From NCBI GenBank assembly GCA_001771735.1, contig MEUM01000034.1, forward strand, positions 3,999 to 9,119: DNA of 5,121 nt, read 5' to 3'. The notes under the pieces were generated by a model. That model was not told the DNA's origin. It worked only from the letters and a program-made list of their open reading frames with translations, and did not search any database. The stretch comes from Caldifarciminota bacterium RBG_13_43_14. Lineage in GTDB: Bacteria; Hydrothermota; Tepidihabitantia; SM23-42. The position numbers were made by a program, and so were the translations under genes. Below, in pieces: positions 4,832 to 5,121 of this stretch; position 1 is the stretch's first letter; each line of letters starts with the position of its first letter.

Positions 4832-4839
4832 CTAAATGT
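4832..4839 (+). repeat. Right direct repeat (target-site duplication) of the MITE-like element
   Basis: This is the second exact copy of CTAAATGT, immediately outside the right terminal inverted repeat that ends CTATTAC at 4831. The bases beyond the two copies differ, so the duplication is exactly 8 bp. Confidence 0.65.
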
Positions 4840-4842
4840 TTG

Positions 4843-4905
4843 GAATTTAAGTTTTTGAATTTAGAAATTGTATAGTATTTCGTATTTAGGATTTAGAATT
4901 TCAAG
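4843..4905 (+). repeat. A/T-rich heptamer-phased stretch E (TTTAG-type)
   Basis: GAATTTA occurs at 4843 and again 14 bases later at 4857. From 4864 on, the units GAAATTG, TATAGTA, TTTCGTA, TTTAGGA, TTTAGAA and TTTCAAG keep a loose 7-bp rhythm. Composition is extremely A/T-rich, so the periodicity is only suggestive. It ends just before the 3' end of the dipeptidase gene. Confidence 0.35.
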
Positions 4906-4912
4906 AGTACTG

Positions 4913-5121
4913 TCATTTACTATCAGACATTCGTTTCATTAATCTCAGGAAATTTTTGCTGAAGATCTTCTCGATGCGGTTGGTGTTATATCTTCGGTCC
5001 TTTAATTGTTTCTCGAGCCCGGCCAATTCAGCCGGCCCGGTAATAACCGGATCATTGATGCCATCAAAATCTGTTCCAATCGCCGGTATTGCATCCGAAT
5101 ATTTATCGGCCAGATAATCGA
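4913..5121 (-). CDS. Membrane (renal-type) dipeptidase, peptidase family M19, C-terminal part
   Basis: The minus strand is open from the right edge to TGA at 4915-4913, giving the last 68 residues. The segment AIPAIGTDFDGINDPVITGP (about 10-29 of this fragment) is the conserved GSDFDG block near the C-terminus of M19 dipeptidases, which contains the active-site-region aspartate. It is followed by the family's usual tail: a helix ELAGLEKQLKDRRYNTNRIEKIFSKNFLRLM, equivalent to LxxxLxxRGYsxexIxkIxGxNflRv. M19 enzymes are binuclear-zinc hydrolases of dipeptides, often with D-residue tolerance. The zinc ligands lie upstream, outside the window, so activity cannot be checked, and whether the protein is exported is unknown. 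The gene is convergent with tRNA-Ala. No terminator hairpin with a T-run is seen on its strand past the stop. Confidence 0.85.
   Translation of the reverse strand, partial: DYLADKYSDAIPAIGTDFDGINDPVITGPAELAGLEKQLKDRRYNTNRIEKIFSKNFLRLMKRMSDSK

Overview
The window comes from an uncultured-looking bacterium of moderate G+C with A/T-rich spacers. Its last complete protein gene looks like an outer-membrane beta-barrel, which suggests a Gram-negative, two-membrane cell. No 16S or other clade marker is present. A candidate-phylum member (WOR-3/FCB-like) is only a guess, based on the divergent barrel protein, the repeat-rich spacers and the weak use of Shine-Dalgarno sites inside the operon.

Layout. 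The left edge (complement of 1-427) holds the N-terminal 142 codons of a polytopic membrane protein that resembles the membrane domain of fused spermidine-synthase-like proteins. It diverges from a compact plus-strand operon, yebC-ruvC-ruvA-ruvB (550-3315). A near-consensus promoter sits just upstream of yebC, and the junctions are 4-nt overlaps (TTGA, ATGA) or a 2-nt gap. RuvA, RuvB and RuvC form the Holliday-junction branch-migration and resolution machine. YebC is a TACO1-family factor commonly linked to ruvCAB in bacteria. A 233-nt spacer with two palindromic repeats then leads to a 285-aa secreted, probable outer-membrane barrel protein (3549-4406). Its near-perfect promoter lies so close to the ATG that the mRNA is predicted to be leaderless.

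The right part (4407-4912) has no credible protein gene but is dense in structure. It holds a complete tRNA-Ala(UGC) flanked by several arrays of degenerate 7-bp units in alternating orientation. To its right is a 142-bp MITE-like element with 23-bp terminal inverted repeats (21/23 matching) and an 8-bp direct repeat abutting both ends. Inside this element is a second palindrome made of two inverted GTAG-headed hairpins (REPIN/BIME-like). A related two-hairpin element lies downstream of ruvB. The right edge (complement of 4913-5121) is the C-terminal 68 residues of an M19 (renal/membrane) dipeptidase, convergent with the tRNA.

The genes are ordinary housekeeping functions. The unusual content is the non-coding repeat landscape around the tRNA and the recurrent TTGAYT-N16-TANANT promoters with very short or absent leaders. 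I saw no defence system, CRISPR array or transposase gene.
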